Below are positions 1 to 6,373 of a DNA stretch of 42,936 nt, in pieces; positions within the stretch are counted from its first letter, which is position 1; every line of letters starts with the position of its first letter. Source of the DNA: an uncultured Lactobacillus sp. GTDB taxonomy: Bacteria > Bacillota > Bacilli > Lactobacillales > Lactobacillaceae. Below the pieces are notes generated by a model, which ran no database searches, was not told where the DNA came from, and saw only the letters and a program-made list of their open reading frames with translations. The translations under genes and the position numbers were made by a program. The stretch spans positions 1 to 42,936 of the forward strand of contig NZ_CARBVX010000017.1 in NCBI RefSeq assembly GCF_948948975.1, in the 5' to 3' direction.

Positions 1-48
1 ATGACGTATTTGCTTTCCTGTTGTAATATTCGTCTGTTCCTGGTTCAA
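1..48 (-). CDS. Start of unidentified gene downstream of tet(W), cut by window edge
   Basis: Sixteen codons of an open frame begin with TTG at 46-48 and run off the left end of the window, reading MNQEQTNITTGKQIRH. A good ribosome-binding sequence (GAGAGGAG) lies about 8 nt upstream of the TTG, which is the main reason to call it. It follows tet(W) on the same strand after about 80 nt with no clear terminator, so it may be cotranscribed. The fragment is too short to identify; a small methyltransferase is only a guess. Confidence 0.45.
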   Translation of the reverse strand, partial: MNQEQTNITTGKQIRH

Positions 49-129
49 AATAGTTTCTCCTCTCTGATACTGATTTTATCAATGATATTTCGCAATAGCC
101 AGCAATGAACGCTTGCATTGCGCAAGACG

Positions 130-2049
130 TTACATTATCTTCTGAAACATATAGCGCACCTTGTCCAGGCGGCTGTTTGGACGGCGGGGCTGGATGACTG
201 GCTTGCCGACAGCGGCCTGATACCCTTTCAGTTCTGTAAGGCATACGCTCTGCCCGTTGGTGTAAAAGGCCAGATCAGTACGGTATGCCTGTATACAGCG
301 GGCGGGAATCTCGCCAGTAAAGACAACTTCATCCTTTTTTACCTGGACCGTTTCGATGGTGGCACAGTATTTCGGTGCATCATGATAAGCCCTGGAAAGA
401 TATTCCCGGGGCGCATAGAGGGTGAAGGAGAGATAAGGTTCCAGCAGTTGCGTCCCTGATTCCTTCAATGCCTGTTCCAATACAATCGGGGCCAATGAGC
501 GGAAGTCCGCCGGCGTGCTGACCGGACTGTAATAAAGCCCGTATTCAAAGCAAATCTTACAGTCCGTTACGTTCCAGCCGAACAAGCCCTGCTCCAGCCC
601 GTAACGGATACCATCCCTGACAGCGTTTTGAAAACTCTGGTTCAAGTATCCCAGCGAAACCCGGCTCTCGTATTGTACACCGGAGCCAAGCGGGAGTGGT
701 GTAACAGACAGTCCGATGGATGCCCAAAACGGGTTGGGCGGCACCTCGATATGGATGGTGTGGCTGGCTGCTTTGAGCGGCCGCTCCATATAAATGACGG
801 TGGGTTCCTTTACCACTGTTTCAAGCTTGTATTTTTCCGACAGCAAAGCGGAAACAACCTCCAACTGCACCCGGCCCAAAAAAGAAAGAATGATCTCATG
901 GGTGATGGAATCCACCTCGCAGCGCAAAAGCGGGTCAGTATCCGCAAGTTGCGTAAGAGCGTCCAGCAGCCGTTCTCTTTGCGCTGCCGTTTTCGGCGCA
1001 ATCGACGTCCGCAGCATGGGGAGGGGGTCCTCACGCCACCTTTTACGAGGGAGCCGGGTTGGGTCCCCTAATACATCGTTTAACCTCACGCTGTCGCTGG
1101 GAAGGATAACAATTTCACCCGGATAAGCGGTGTCTGTCCGAACAATTTCCCCTTTGGATGGAATACGCATCTCTGTGATTTTCAGCTTTTCTCTCCCGGC
1201 CAGGGCCACCGTATCCCGCAGGCGCAGCGTTCCGCTGTATAGCCGTAGATAGACACGCCGCTGGCCGCAATCTGTATACTCCACCTTGAAAACGCTGCCG
1301 CATAGGGCGGCGCTCCCCTGTTCCCCAATCGGTTGGAACAGCCCTGTCACCGCATCCATCAACGGTTGAATGCCAAGGCCCTTTTTGGCGCTGCCATAAT
1401 AGACCGGGAACAGGGAGGCGTCTTGAACCCGCCGCTGTTCCTCCCGCACAAGTTTTTCCCGGCTGATTGGTTCTCCTGCGATATACTTTTCCAATAATTT
1501 ATCGTTATTTTCGATGACCGCATCCCATGCTTCTATGTCGGTATTTTCCTCCAGGACTATTTCCGGGGACAGCGACACCGTCTGCTTGATGATAATATCG
1601 GCGGAGAGCTTATCCCGAACAGACTGAACCACGCTCTGCAAATCAACGCCAGCCTGGTCGATCTTGTTGATAAAGATAACGGTGGGAATGTTCATTTTCC
1701 GCAGGGCATGGAACAGAATACGGGTCTGGGCCTGCACGCCATCTTTAGCGGAGATCACCAAGATGGCCCCATCTAAAACAGCCAAAGAGCGGTACACCTC
1801 CGCCAAAAAATCCATGTGGCCGGGCGTATCCACAATGTTGACTTTACATCTGTGCCACTGGAAGGAAGTGACTGCCGCTTGAATGGTAATCCCACGCTGC
1901 CGCTCCAAAAACATGGTGTCCGTCCTCGTTGTCCCTTTTTCGACGCTCCCCGGTTCTGAAATGGCTCCGCTGGCATATAGCAGGCTCTCCGTCAAGGTCG
2001 TCTTTCCAGCGTCTACATGGGCAAGAATTCCAATATTGATTATTTTCAT
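130..2049 (-). CDS. tet(W): Tetracycline resistance ribosomal protection protein Tet(W)
   Basis: Tet(W) is a GTPase paralogous to elongation factor G. It binds the tetracycline-stalled 70S ribosome, releases the drug and lets translation resume. The 639-residue product has the family length. The G domain opens with AHVDAGKT (about residues 10-17), followed by the DTPGH motif near 74-78 and NKID near 128-131; the EF-G-like domains extend to the C-terminus. ATG at 2047-2049 follows a strong Shine-Dalgarno (AAAGGGAGG) at 2057-2065. A roughly 290-nt leader with small ORFs and an attenuator precedes it. Composition contrasts strongly with neighbours, indicating transfer. No frameshift or missing motif is seen, so it should be functional. 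Assignment to the W class is by sequence recognition. Confidence 0.97.
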   Translation of the reverse strand: MKIINIGILAHVDAGKTTLTESLLYASGAISEPGSVEKGTTRTDTMFLERQRGITIQAAVTSFQWHRCKVNIVDTPGHMDFLAEVYRSLAVLDGAILVISAKDGVQAQTRILFHALRKMNIPTVIFINKIDQAGVDLQSVVQSVRDKLSADIIIKQTVSLSPEIVLEENTDIEAWDAVIENNDKLLEKYIAGEPISREKLVREEQRRVQDASLFPVYYGSAKKGLGIQPLMDAVTGLFQPIGEQGSAALCGSVFKVEYTDCGQRRVYLRLYSGTLRLRDTVALAGREKLKITEMRIPSKGEIVRTDTAYPGEIVILPSDSVRLNDVLGDPTRLPRKRWREDPLPMLRTSIAPKTAAQRERLLDALTQLADTDPLLRCEVDSITHEIILSFLGRVQLEVVSALLSEKYKLETVVKEPTVIYMERPLKAASHTIHIEVPPNPFWASIGLSVTPLPLGSGVQYESRVSLGYLNQSFQNAVRDGIRYGLEQGLFGWNVTDCKICFEYGLYYSPVSTPADFRSLAPIVLEQALKESGTQLLEPYLSFTLYAPREYLSRAYHDAPKYCATIETVQVKKDEVVFTGEIPARCIQAYRTDLAFYTNGQSVCLTELKGYQAAVGKPVIQPRRPNSRLDKVRYMFQKIM

Positions 2050-2068
2050 GTGATTGTCCTCCCTTTAC

Positions 2069-2082
2069 TGCCCCGAAGGGCA
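2069..2082 (-). other. Small UUCG-loop hairpin before tet(W) ribosome-binding site
   Basis: On the minus strand TGCCC-TTCG-GGGCA forms a 5-bp stem closed by a UUCG loop, a very stable tetraloop. It lies between the attenuator and the Shine-Dalgarno sequence and may help define mRNA structure after read-through. Confidence 0.55.
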
Positions 2083-2120
2083 TAAAAATCCCCAGCAGTA
2101 AAATACTTTTACCACTGGGG
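2083..2120 (-). terminator. Transcription attenuator in tet(W) leader
   Basis: Read on the minus strand, CCCCAGTGGTAAAA pairs with TTTTACTGCTGGGG (arms within 2090-2120) around a 3-nt loop, followed by ATTTTTA. It overlaps the end of the leader peptide, whose stop codon is inside the left arm. A ribosome stalled by tetracycline on the leader would be expected to disrupt the stem and allow read-through, as described for tet(M). Confidence 0.85.
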
Positions 2121-2153
2121 ATGATAATTTGCGGACATACACATATACAGCAT
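2109..2153 (-). CDS. tet(W) leader peptide (14 aa)
   Basis: A 14-codon ORF, MLYMCMSANYHPQW, begins at ATG 2151-2153 and ends at TAA 2109-2111. Its last codons (CCC CAG TGG TAA) form the left arm of the attenuator hairpin, so ribosome position on this peptide directly controls whether the terminator can fold. This layout matches the Tn916 tet(M) leader. The ribosome-binding sequence (AGGTG) is weak and close to the start. Confidence 0.8.
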   Translation of the reverse strand: MLYMCMSANYHPQW

Positions 2154-2290
2154 ACACCTGTTTGTGAGTGCTGTTTTTGGGGATATGTCAAAATTGATAA
2201 GGCAAAAGTATTCTTAAATTGGGTACAAAAAACTAAGCCCCTACAAAAGGGACTATCATAATCCTTTGTTCCCACTATTTGATTATAGTT

Positions 2291-2314
2291 TTATTTAATA
2301 ATACCTTGCCGCAT
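2291..2314 (-). CDS. Seven-codon upstream ORF in tet(W) leader
   Basis: ATG CGG CAA GGT ATT ATT AAA TAA (MRQGIIK) is preceded by AAAAGGAG at good spacing and lies just downstream of the probable tet(W) promoter. Similar short ORFs occur upstream of tet(M)-type genes. It may act as a second regulatory leader; no function is proven. Confidence 0.5.
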   Translation of the reverse strand: MRQGIIK

Positions 2315-2343
2315 ATTTTTTACTCCTTTTCTGGAATTGAATT

Positions 2344-2372
2344 ATTATATCACATCAGTTTTAGGAAAACAA
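2344..2372 (-). promoter_or_regulatory. Probable tet(W) promoter
   Basis: On the minus strand an extended -10 (TGATATAAT; hexamer at 2344-2349) lies 17 nt from a -35 TTGTTT (2367-2372). Transcription would start near 2337, giving a leader of about 290 nt that holds both small ORFs and the attenuator. Confidence 0.6.
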
Positions 2373-2411
2373 GTATCTAAAAGAAATTTTTCTTCCCCTT
2401 ATATGTAACAA

Positions 2412-2510
2412 TCATACCGGCTTCCTAACGTTCAGAATGGTTTCTACTGTCTGCTGCGGTGTTTGGTTGGAATTGTCCAGCCAAAAGCCGATCCGTGGTG
2501 TTGTCTGCAT
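2412..2510 (-). pseudogene. C-terminal remnant of an unidentified protein upstream of tet(W)
   Basis: The minus-strand frame ending at TGA 2412-2414 reads RIGFWLDNSNQTPQQTVETI close to its end and has a plausible protein-like composition. The phrase resembles the C-terminus of small nucleotide or antibiotic kinases, but this is a weak resemblance. The frame is open for about 30 further codons upstream and then hits stops, so only a tail is left. It belongs to the imported segment. Confidence 0.4.
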
Positions 2511-2707
2511 TTTACTAAATACAAATTCAATGTATACAGAAAGAAATATATAAGGAGTGGGAGGGATTCCGCCGTAGTCGGCATTGTAGGAAAATCCAAA
2601 AGTTTAGATTTTCTCAAAATGCTTATCTTTTGGTCTTTGGTTCGGAATAGTGTAGTGCTGGCGGTCTATCTATTGTTTTCGGTTGCTTGCTTCTTTACCG
2701 TACATGA

Positions 2708-3223
2708 GCATTAATTCAGGGTTATAAGCCTGGTTATGATCTCTCGAAATTTATTGTCGGCTTAATTACTGGTTTAGTCTTATGGGGAGTTGCTTATACT
2801 ATCCTAGATTTCGTTGAAACAGGAAATATGGAAACTTGGTACACTGGTATTTTTAGTGCCTACAGCAATGGACGTTTCAAGAACAGTTTATTTACTCTTT
2901 TTATGACCAATCTTTTTATTACTTTATGGTTATTCGCATTTATTATTCCTGCCTTCATCAAGGGATATTCTTATGCCATGACACCATACATTTTAAAAGA
3001 TAAATTTGCTGCTGGACAAACTGATATAGGAGCAACCGAAGCGATTACTGAAAGTCGTCATTTAATGGACGGCCACAAGATGGACCTATTCGTTTTAGAC
3101 TTAAGTTTCATTGGCTGGGGCTTACTTGGTATTATTACTTTTGGTATTGGATTCATCTGGATTACTCCTTACTACCGTCAAACTAAGGCTAACTTCTACC
3201 GTTCATTAGTTGCTAATAATTAA
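2708..3223 (+). pseudogene. DUF975 family membrane protein, 5' end lost at tet(W) junction
   Basis: An open frame of 171 codons continues from the insertion edge to TAA at 3221-3223. It has hydrophobic segments around FIVGLITGLVLWGV, FITLWLFAFIIPAF and GLLGIITFGIGFIW, and the DUF975 C-terminal signature FIGWGLLGIITFGIGFIW...TPYYRQTKANFY. Family members are about 220-260 residues, so the N-terminal quarter or more is missing. An internal ATG at 2828 could give a shorter product but has no convincing ribosome-binding site. DUF975 proteins are integral membrane proteins of unknown function. Composition is typical of the host, showing that it is resident DNA broken by the import. Confidence 0.75.
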
Positions 3224-3284
3224 AAATTGCACAATAAAACCGTTATAGCGTAATACGTTATAAGGGCTTATTTTTACTATACTT

Positions 3285-3312
3285 TTGTATTATCACTACT
3301 TCGTGTTATACT
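3285..3312 (+). promoter_or_regulatory. Probable antitoxin RNA promoter
   Basis: TTGTAT at 3285-3290 and TATACT at 3307-3312 are 16 nt apart. Transcription would start near 3319 and run into the terminator at 3354-3394, giving an RNA of about 75 nt. The -35 is weak, the -10 good. Confidence 0.5.
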
Positions 3313-3318
3313 TAACAT

Positions 3319-3394
3319 GCAACAAGTCAAAAAATCTAAAATTTAATAGACTCAAAAAGCATTACCTAATCGCTACAAAAGGTAATGCTTTTTT
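3319..3394 (+). ncRNA. Putative antisense antitoxin RNA (RNAII-like) of Fst-type module
   Basis: The inferred transcript of about 75 nt converges on the toxin mRNA and shares its terminator. It carries two sequences, AGTCAAAAAATC (3325-3336) and AATAGACTCA (3345-3354), which recur at 3531-3542 and 3547-3556 across the toxin start codon and the ribosome-binding site. The RNA can therefore base-pair with the toxin translation start at two places, besides pairing over the whole terminator. This is the arrangement of the pAD1 par (RNAI/RNAII) system. The end points are inferred from the promoter and terminator. Confidence 0.7.
3354..3394. terminator. Bidirectional terminator shared by toxin mRNA and antitoxin RNA
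   Basis: AGCATTACCT (3358-3367) pairs with AGGTAATGCT (3380-3389). A run of T follows on the plus side and a run of A precedes, so it terminates on both strands, as in Fst/par loci. Confidence 0.85.
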
Positions 3395-3443
3395 ATCGTT
3401 TGACGCAACCTATCAAACGTTGAGGGTTGAGTAAAAGCGACTA

Positions 3444-3548
3444 TTAATGCTTTTTGTTGTCATGCCGATCATCCAACCAATGATCGAATAGTGATTTCAC
3501 TATTTCCACAAGCATTGGAGCTACAACCAAAGTCAAAAAATCCTTCAA
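3444..3548 (-). CDS. Fst/Ldr-like type I toxin peptide (34 aa)
   Basis: A 34-residue peptide starts with TTG at 3546-3548, five to six nt after a strong Shine-Dalgarno (AAAGGAGGTGAG), and ends at TAA 3444-3446. It has a hydrophobic segment at about residues 4-23 containing APMLVEIVKSLFDHWL, which matches the Pxx(V)xxxxxLFxxWL core of Fst-family membrane toxins, then a charged tail rich in D, R, H and K. Fst peptides insert in the membrane and disturb nucleoid and division when not repressed by antisense RNA. The surrounding repeats, convergent small RNA and shared terminator support this identity. It is too short for routine gene callers. Composition is host-like. Confidence 0.85.
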   Translation of the reverse strand: MKDFLTLVVAPMLVEIVKSLFDHWLDDRHDNKKH

Positions 3549-3556
3549 TAGACTCA

Positions 3557-3580
3557 CCTCCTTTCACAGGAGAGGAGATA
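3557..3580 (-). other. 5'-UTR hairpin that could hide the toxin ribosome-binding site
   Basis: In the toxin mRNA the CTCCTCTCC stretch (about 3567-3577) is complementary to the AAGGAGG Shine-Dalgarno immediately downstream (about 3557-3564). A stem here would block translation initiation until rearranged, as reported for fst mRNA. Confidence 0.55.
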
Positions 3581-3595
3581 ATAGTCGCTTAAACA

Positions 3596-3604
3596 ATTAT
3601 AGCA
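3596..3604 (-). promoter_or_regulatory. Toxin mRNA promoter, extended -10
   Basis: On the minus strand TGCTATAAT gives a perfect -10 hexamer (3596-3601) with an upstream TGn extension. No good -35 is seen. Transcription would start near 3589-3590, which coincides with the beginning of the 12-bp repeat. Confidence 0.6.
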
Positions 3605-3655
3605 AAATCAAATATATTTCATGTTACATAAAATATATTTTTCCTTTGTTTGACA

Positions 3656-3688
3656 CAAAAAGAACCCAATCTTAACGACTCGGTTCTA
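3656..3688 (-). terminator. Terminator after the NAD(P)-binding protein gene
   Basis: Read on the minus strand, AGAACC and GGGTTCT (3661-3687) form a stem followed by TTTTTG. It separates the minus-strand gene at 3752-4399 from the toxin promoter. Confidence 0.65.
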
Positions 3689-3751
3689 AAAAATTATTTT
3701 TAATTTTGAATGTATTAACTTAATTACATAATACGTTATAACGGTTATTTT

Positions 3752-4399
3752 TTATTCATCAACTAAAGTAATTCTTTCTTTATGGTGCTTTGGATGAACA
3801 ATTTCATTTACAACCAAGCGAGCCATTGTTCCAGAAGTTACCTTAGATTCATTGTTGTTATTAAAGAGAAGAGTATTGTTACCTAACATATAACCTGCAG
3901 CCTCTGGACCAGCTTCAAAAGTCAATGCTGGTGAAATTCCAAGCCAATCTACATCTTCAACTTGCTTCAAGTAGTTTAATTCGTTTAATTGCTCTTGAGG
4001 AGTATTAATCCAGTTTTCTGAACCAGTCAACTTCTTAATATCTTCCACTACCAAGTGGTTATCAATTCCAGTTCTAAGACTACCTGCGCCTAAGATAAAG
4101 ATGATTCTAATGTCTTTATTCTTAGCTAACTCACATAGTTTAGTTGCAAGCTTTACTTGATCCTTTGCCTTTTCAGGAGTTGTACCAAAGGCATCAACAA
4201 TCACATCAAAGTTTTCTAGTAAGCTATCATCCATTGTTAAAACATCGCCAATTAAAAGGTGAGCATCTTTACCAAGAACTCTCTCAGCCTTTTCTTTATC
4301 TCTAACAATACCTGTAACTTCTAGATCCTTATTTTCACTAGCTAATTTGTAAATAGCACTTCCAGCCATTCCAGAAGCACCAATAATACCTACTTTCAT
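3752..4399 (-). CDS. NAD(P)-binding Rossmann-fold protein (NmrA/YwnB-like)
   Basis: The 215-residue protein starts with a Rossmann nucleotide-binding motif, GIIGASGMAGSAIY (residues 4-17, GxxGxxG), typical of atypical short-chain dehydrogenase/NmrA-like NAD(P)H-binding proteins. A hydrophobic strand with a conserved glycine (IIFILGAGSLR, about 98-108) fits the fold. The classical YxxxK active site is not evident, so catalysis is uncertain; relatives are described as NADH-flavin reductases or redox sensors. ATG at 4397-4399 has an excellent Shine-Dalgarno (AAAAGGAGG) about 8 nt upstream. It is monocistronic, with a terminator downstream. Confidence 0.85.
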   Translation of the reverse strand: MKVGIIGASGMAGSAIYKLASENKDLEVTGIVRDKEKAERVLGKDAHLLIGDVLTMDDSLLENFDVIVDAFGTTPEKAKDQVKLATKLCELAKNKDIRIIFILGAGSLRTGIDNHLVVEDIKKLTGSENWINTPQEQLNELNYLKQVEDVDWLGISPALTFEAGPEAAGYMLGNNTLLFNNNNESKVTSGTMARLVVNEIVHPKHHKERITLVDE

Positions 4400-4538
4400 T
4401 AGGAATTCCTCCTTTTATATTTTATTCTTTCACCTTAGCTTAGCATGAATGAAGATAAGTGGGATAATATTTGGTTTTAAAAAACAAAATAAATAAAATA
4501 GAGCTTGGAATCTATCCGAAAAATTTGGAGAACTAGTT

Positions 4539-5399
4539 ATGATTATTGGTAAAAATCGACATCAAGTTATTTTAAATATTAAAAGACGCGTTAAGGAGAA
4601 AAAATTTAATGCAAAAGTTGAACCGAATGATCCAGTTTTAAGTAAAGAAGATCGGCTAAAATTAGTAGAAAAATTTTGGACTAAGCATAACAGATTCTTT
4701 TCTAAAACTATTAATCTACTTGCACGCGGAATCCTTAATGTCGGAACGCCCCTTTTAACCTTAAATACCAAAATTGATAATCCTAAATCTCTTAGCAAGC
4801 TTTCTTCAGCTATTGTAACTTGTAATCACTATAATCAATTTGATTGTCTTCCCCTTAAACGGCTTGCTATGAAGTATCACAAGCGATTATATTTTGTTAT
4901 CGAAGATACTAATTTAAAACTACCAAACTGGATTGGCTTTTTAATGAGGAATATTGATAGCATTCCCGTAACTGCTAGTTTTCGCTATTTAGGACGTGAA
5001 CTGCCAAAACACCTAAACAAGATTTTTTCTAAGAAAAATCGCTGGGTTGTTGTATATCCAGAACAAGAGCTATGGCTTAATTATCGAAAACCTCGTCCTC
5101 TGCAAAAAGGCGCCTATTATTATGCAGCTAAAATGAATGTTCCAATTATTTCATGCTTTGTAGAAATCAAGGACACTAACAAGCAAGAAAAACTGCATCC
5201 TGAATTTAACAAAACACGTTGGATTCTTCATGTTCTCCCTACTATCTATCCTGATCCCAAACTACCCCTTGCTCAAAAGATAGAAAAAATGCGTAAAATT
5301 GACTACCTCCAAAAGAAAGCAGCGTATGAAAAATATTATGGTAAGAAGTTAGATTATACTTTTACAGATTGGGATATTGCCGGCTATAAGAAAAAATAG
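4539..5399 (+). CDS. PlsC-family 1-acyl-glycerol-3-phosphate acyltransferase-like protein
   Basis: The 286-residue protein has the acyltransferase HxxxxD motif as CNHYNQFD (about residues 95-102) and the second acceptor-binding block as VVVYPEQELW (about 169-178, in place of the common FPEGTRS). These define the PlsC/LPLAT family, which transfers acyl chains to lysophosphatidate in phospholipid synthesis at the membrane. It is longer than a minimal PlsC and has a basic N-terminal extension and a lysine-rich C-terminus, so it is probably a paralog with a specialised acceptor. The start ATG follows TTGGAGAAC. It is a single-gene unit closed by the terminator at 5398-5436. Confidence 0.85.
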   Translation: MIIGKNRHQVILNIKRRVKEKKFNAKVEPNDPVLSKEDRLKLVEKFWTKHNRFFSKTINLLARGILNVGTPLLTLNTKIDNPKSLSKLSSAIVTCNHYNQFDCLPLKRLAMKYHKRLYFVIEDTNLKLPNWIGFLMRNIDSIPVTASFRYLGRELPKHLNKIFSKKNRWVVVYPEQELWLNYRKPRPLQKGAYYYAAKMNVPIISCFVEIKDTNKQEKLHPEFNKTRWILHVLPTIYPDPKLPLAQKIEKMRKIDYLQKKAAYEKYYGKKLDYTFTDWDIAGYKKK

Positions 5400-5436
5400 A
5401 TTTTCTGTTATTAGAAGCAGAAAATCTATTTTTGAT
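5398..5436. terminator. Bidirectional terminator after the acyltransferase gene
   Basis: AGATTTTCTG and CAGAAAATCT form a 10-bp stem followed by ATTTTTG on the plus strand; the minus strand also ends in a T-rich stretch. It sits between the acyltransferase and the facing acetyltransferase remnant. Confidence 0.8.
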
Positions 5437-6107
5437 TAAAAGTAATCATAAAACGAAACTTCACCTTCTATAAAATCATTATCTACTGGATGATGCTCCT
5501 TAATAAATCTTAATAGAACAGCTTGTTTCAAGGTTAAATGACCTAATAAAACTTTTGTCCAATTAGTTAAAGAGCCGCTATAATCAGGATCTTTTAGTTT
5601 TTCTCACTTTGATTTCTTTGTTTATCTGATCAATCTCCCAAGTCCCATTATTTTCAGCAACTATTTCATTATCAGTTATTTCGATATTAATTTTGCCAGC
5701 ATTAATTAAGTGTAAAGCGTCTAATACTTGTTCAATATTAATTATTCGAGTCATCATATAAGGTAAAATCTGAACCTTTAAACCTTCCTGCTCTGGGAAA
5801 AATTCGCCTAGTAAGCTGGATTCTGACATTTTCATAGCCATAACGTCGATAAAACTTTCAGAAAATAGTGTAGTTCTGCTTGTACAATTCTAAAATAATT
5901 TCCTTTATCAAGTGATTAATATCACCTTGACCGCAATTTTCTGGATATGAAGCTACGTAACCAACTCCCCCTCATTTTCACTTTTTTAGCAAAAATTCTA
6001 CTTTCAAATTCATTGACCATGACATAGCTAGCTAATTTTCCATCTTTATATTCGCCAAAATCCATACTATGGTTATACCGAGCCAGGAAATTGTTATTTA
6101 GTTTCAT
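5436..6107 (-). pseudogene. Decayed Eis-like GNAT acetyltransferase
   Basis: Three collinear pieces of one protein lie in different frames on the minus strand. The first (ATG at 6105-6107) contains NHSMDFGEYKDGKLASYVM. After a frame break near 5965 the frame reads GVGYVASYPENCGQGDINHL, an acetyl-CoA-binding GNAT segment. A second break occurs near 5860, where FYRRYGYENV continues in a third frame. The C-terminal sterol-carrier-like part follows, with a third break near 5605 (the frame resumes as EKLKDPDYSG) and stop at 5436-5438. The total is only about 220 codons where Eis-type proteins have about 390, so an internal deletion has occurred as well. Eis enzymes acetylate amines, including aminoglycosides; this copy cannot be functional. 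Confidence 0.8.
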
Positions 6108-6185
6108 CTGCTTTTACCTTTTTTGAAATATCAATTTACCAGATAATATATGTCTATATTTTCATTATACTAAGATAAAAGCGCA

Positions 6186-6222
6186 ACAAAAAAGTCCTAA
6201 CCTAATGGTTAGGACTTTTAAA
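6186..6222 (-). terminator. Terminator of first tRNA-Thr
   Basis: AAGTCCTAACC pairs with GGTTAGGACTT around ATTA (stem 6192-6218), followed on the minus strand by a T run. It lies just 3' of the tRNA. Confidence 0.85.
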
Positions 6223-6225
6223 TTG

Positions 6226-6298
6226 TGCTGACTAAAGGATTCGAACCTTCGACCTCATCATTACTAGTGACGTGCTCTGCCAACTGAGCTAAGTCAGC
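6226..6298 (-). tRNA. tRNA-Thr (anticodon AGT), copy 1
   Basis: The minus strand gives a complete 73-nt cloverleaf: acceptor GCTGACT/AGTCAGC, D arm GCTC-GAGC, anticodon stem CGTCA/TGATG with loop CTAGTAA (anticodon AGT, read with inosine at position 34), and T loop TTCGAAT. No CCA is encoded; the discriminator base is A. The sequence is identical over all 73 nt to the copy at 10155-10227. Confidence 0.95.
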
Positions 6299-6317
6299 GT
6301 TTCTCACAACGTTAATT

Positions 6318-6346
6318 AGTATAGCAGATGATTTTGGAAAAAGCAA
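6318..6346 (-). promoter_or_regulatory. Promoter of first tRNA-Thr
   Basis: On the minus strand, -35 TTGCTT (6341-6346) and -10 TATACT (6318-6323) are 17 nt apart, with a TGn extension before the -10. Confidence 0.65.
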
Positions 6347-6373
6347 AACTTTTTTACAATAAAATTAACGTAA

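Larger units (their letters stand above)
1..2707. mobile_element. Horizontally acquired tet(W) segment (partial)
   Basis: This stretch is visibly richer in G and C than the surrounding AT-rich lactobacillus DNA and carries the acquired resistance gene tet(W) with a Tn916-style leader. Its right limit is placed near 2707 because the resident DUF975 reading frame opens directly after a TGA at 2705-2707. No transposase, integrase or terminal repeats are visible inside the window, so the vehicle is unknown and the left boundary is outside. The edge could be off by some tens of bases. Confidence 0.7.
3435..3590. repeat. 12-bp inverted repeat joining 5' and 3' parts of the toxin mRNA
   Basis: AAGCGACTATTA at 3435-3446 is the exact reverse complement of TAATAGTCGCTT at 3579-3590. 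The distal copy would be the very 5' end of the toxin mRNA and the proximal copy overlaps the toxin stop codon, so the mRNA could fold end to end, comparable with fold-back inhibition in other type I toxin mRNAs. Confidence 0.75.
3238..3746. repeat. Inverted 10-bp repeat flanking the toxin-antitoxin module
   Basis: AACCGTTATA at 3238-3247 is the exact reverse complement of TATAACGGTT at 3737-3746. In addition TAATACGTTATAA occurs in direct orientation at 3251-3263 and 3729-3741. Both copies sit in short spacers on either side of the toxin-antitoxin module. Function unknown. Confidence 0.6.

Noticed and set aside
118..1303. Several open frames of 60-147 codons overlapping tet(W) on both strands
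   Set aside because: They lie wholly within the intact tet(W) gene in other frames, a usual by-product of its GC-richer codon use, and show no recognisable domains.
1844..2275. 143-codon minus-strand frame running through the tet(W) leader into tet(W)
   Set aside because: It crosses the attenuator and shares no start signal; the leader is explained by the small ORFs and terminator in other frames.
2463..2714. 83-codon plus-strand ORF at the import edge
   Set aside because: It spans the composition junction and lies opposite the protein-like minus-strand tail; no ribosome-binding site or known domain.
3729..3746. CGTTATAACG palindrome as terminator of the NAD(P)-binding protein gene
   Set aside because: No T run in the right place; a better terminator is at 3656-3688.
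3238..3746. Repeats around the toxin module as transposon ends
   Set aside because: Only 10-13 bp, no transposase between them and no target duplication found; kept only as an observation.
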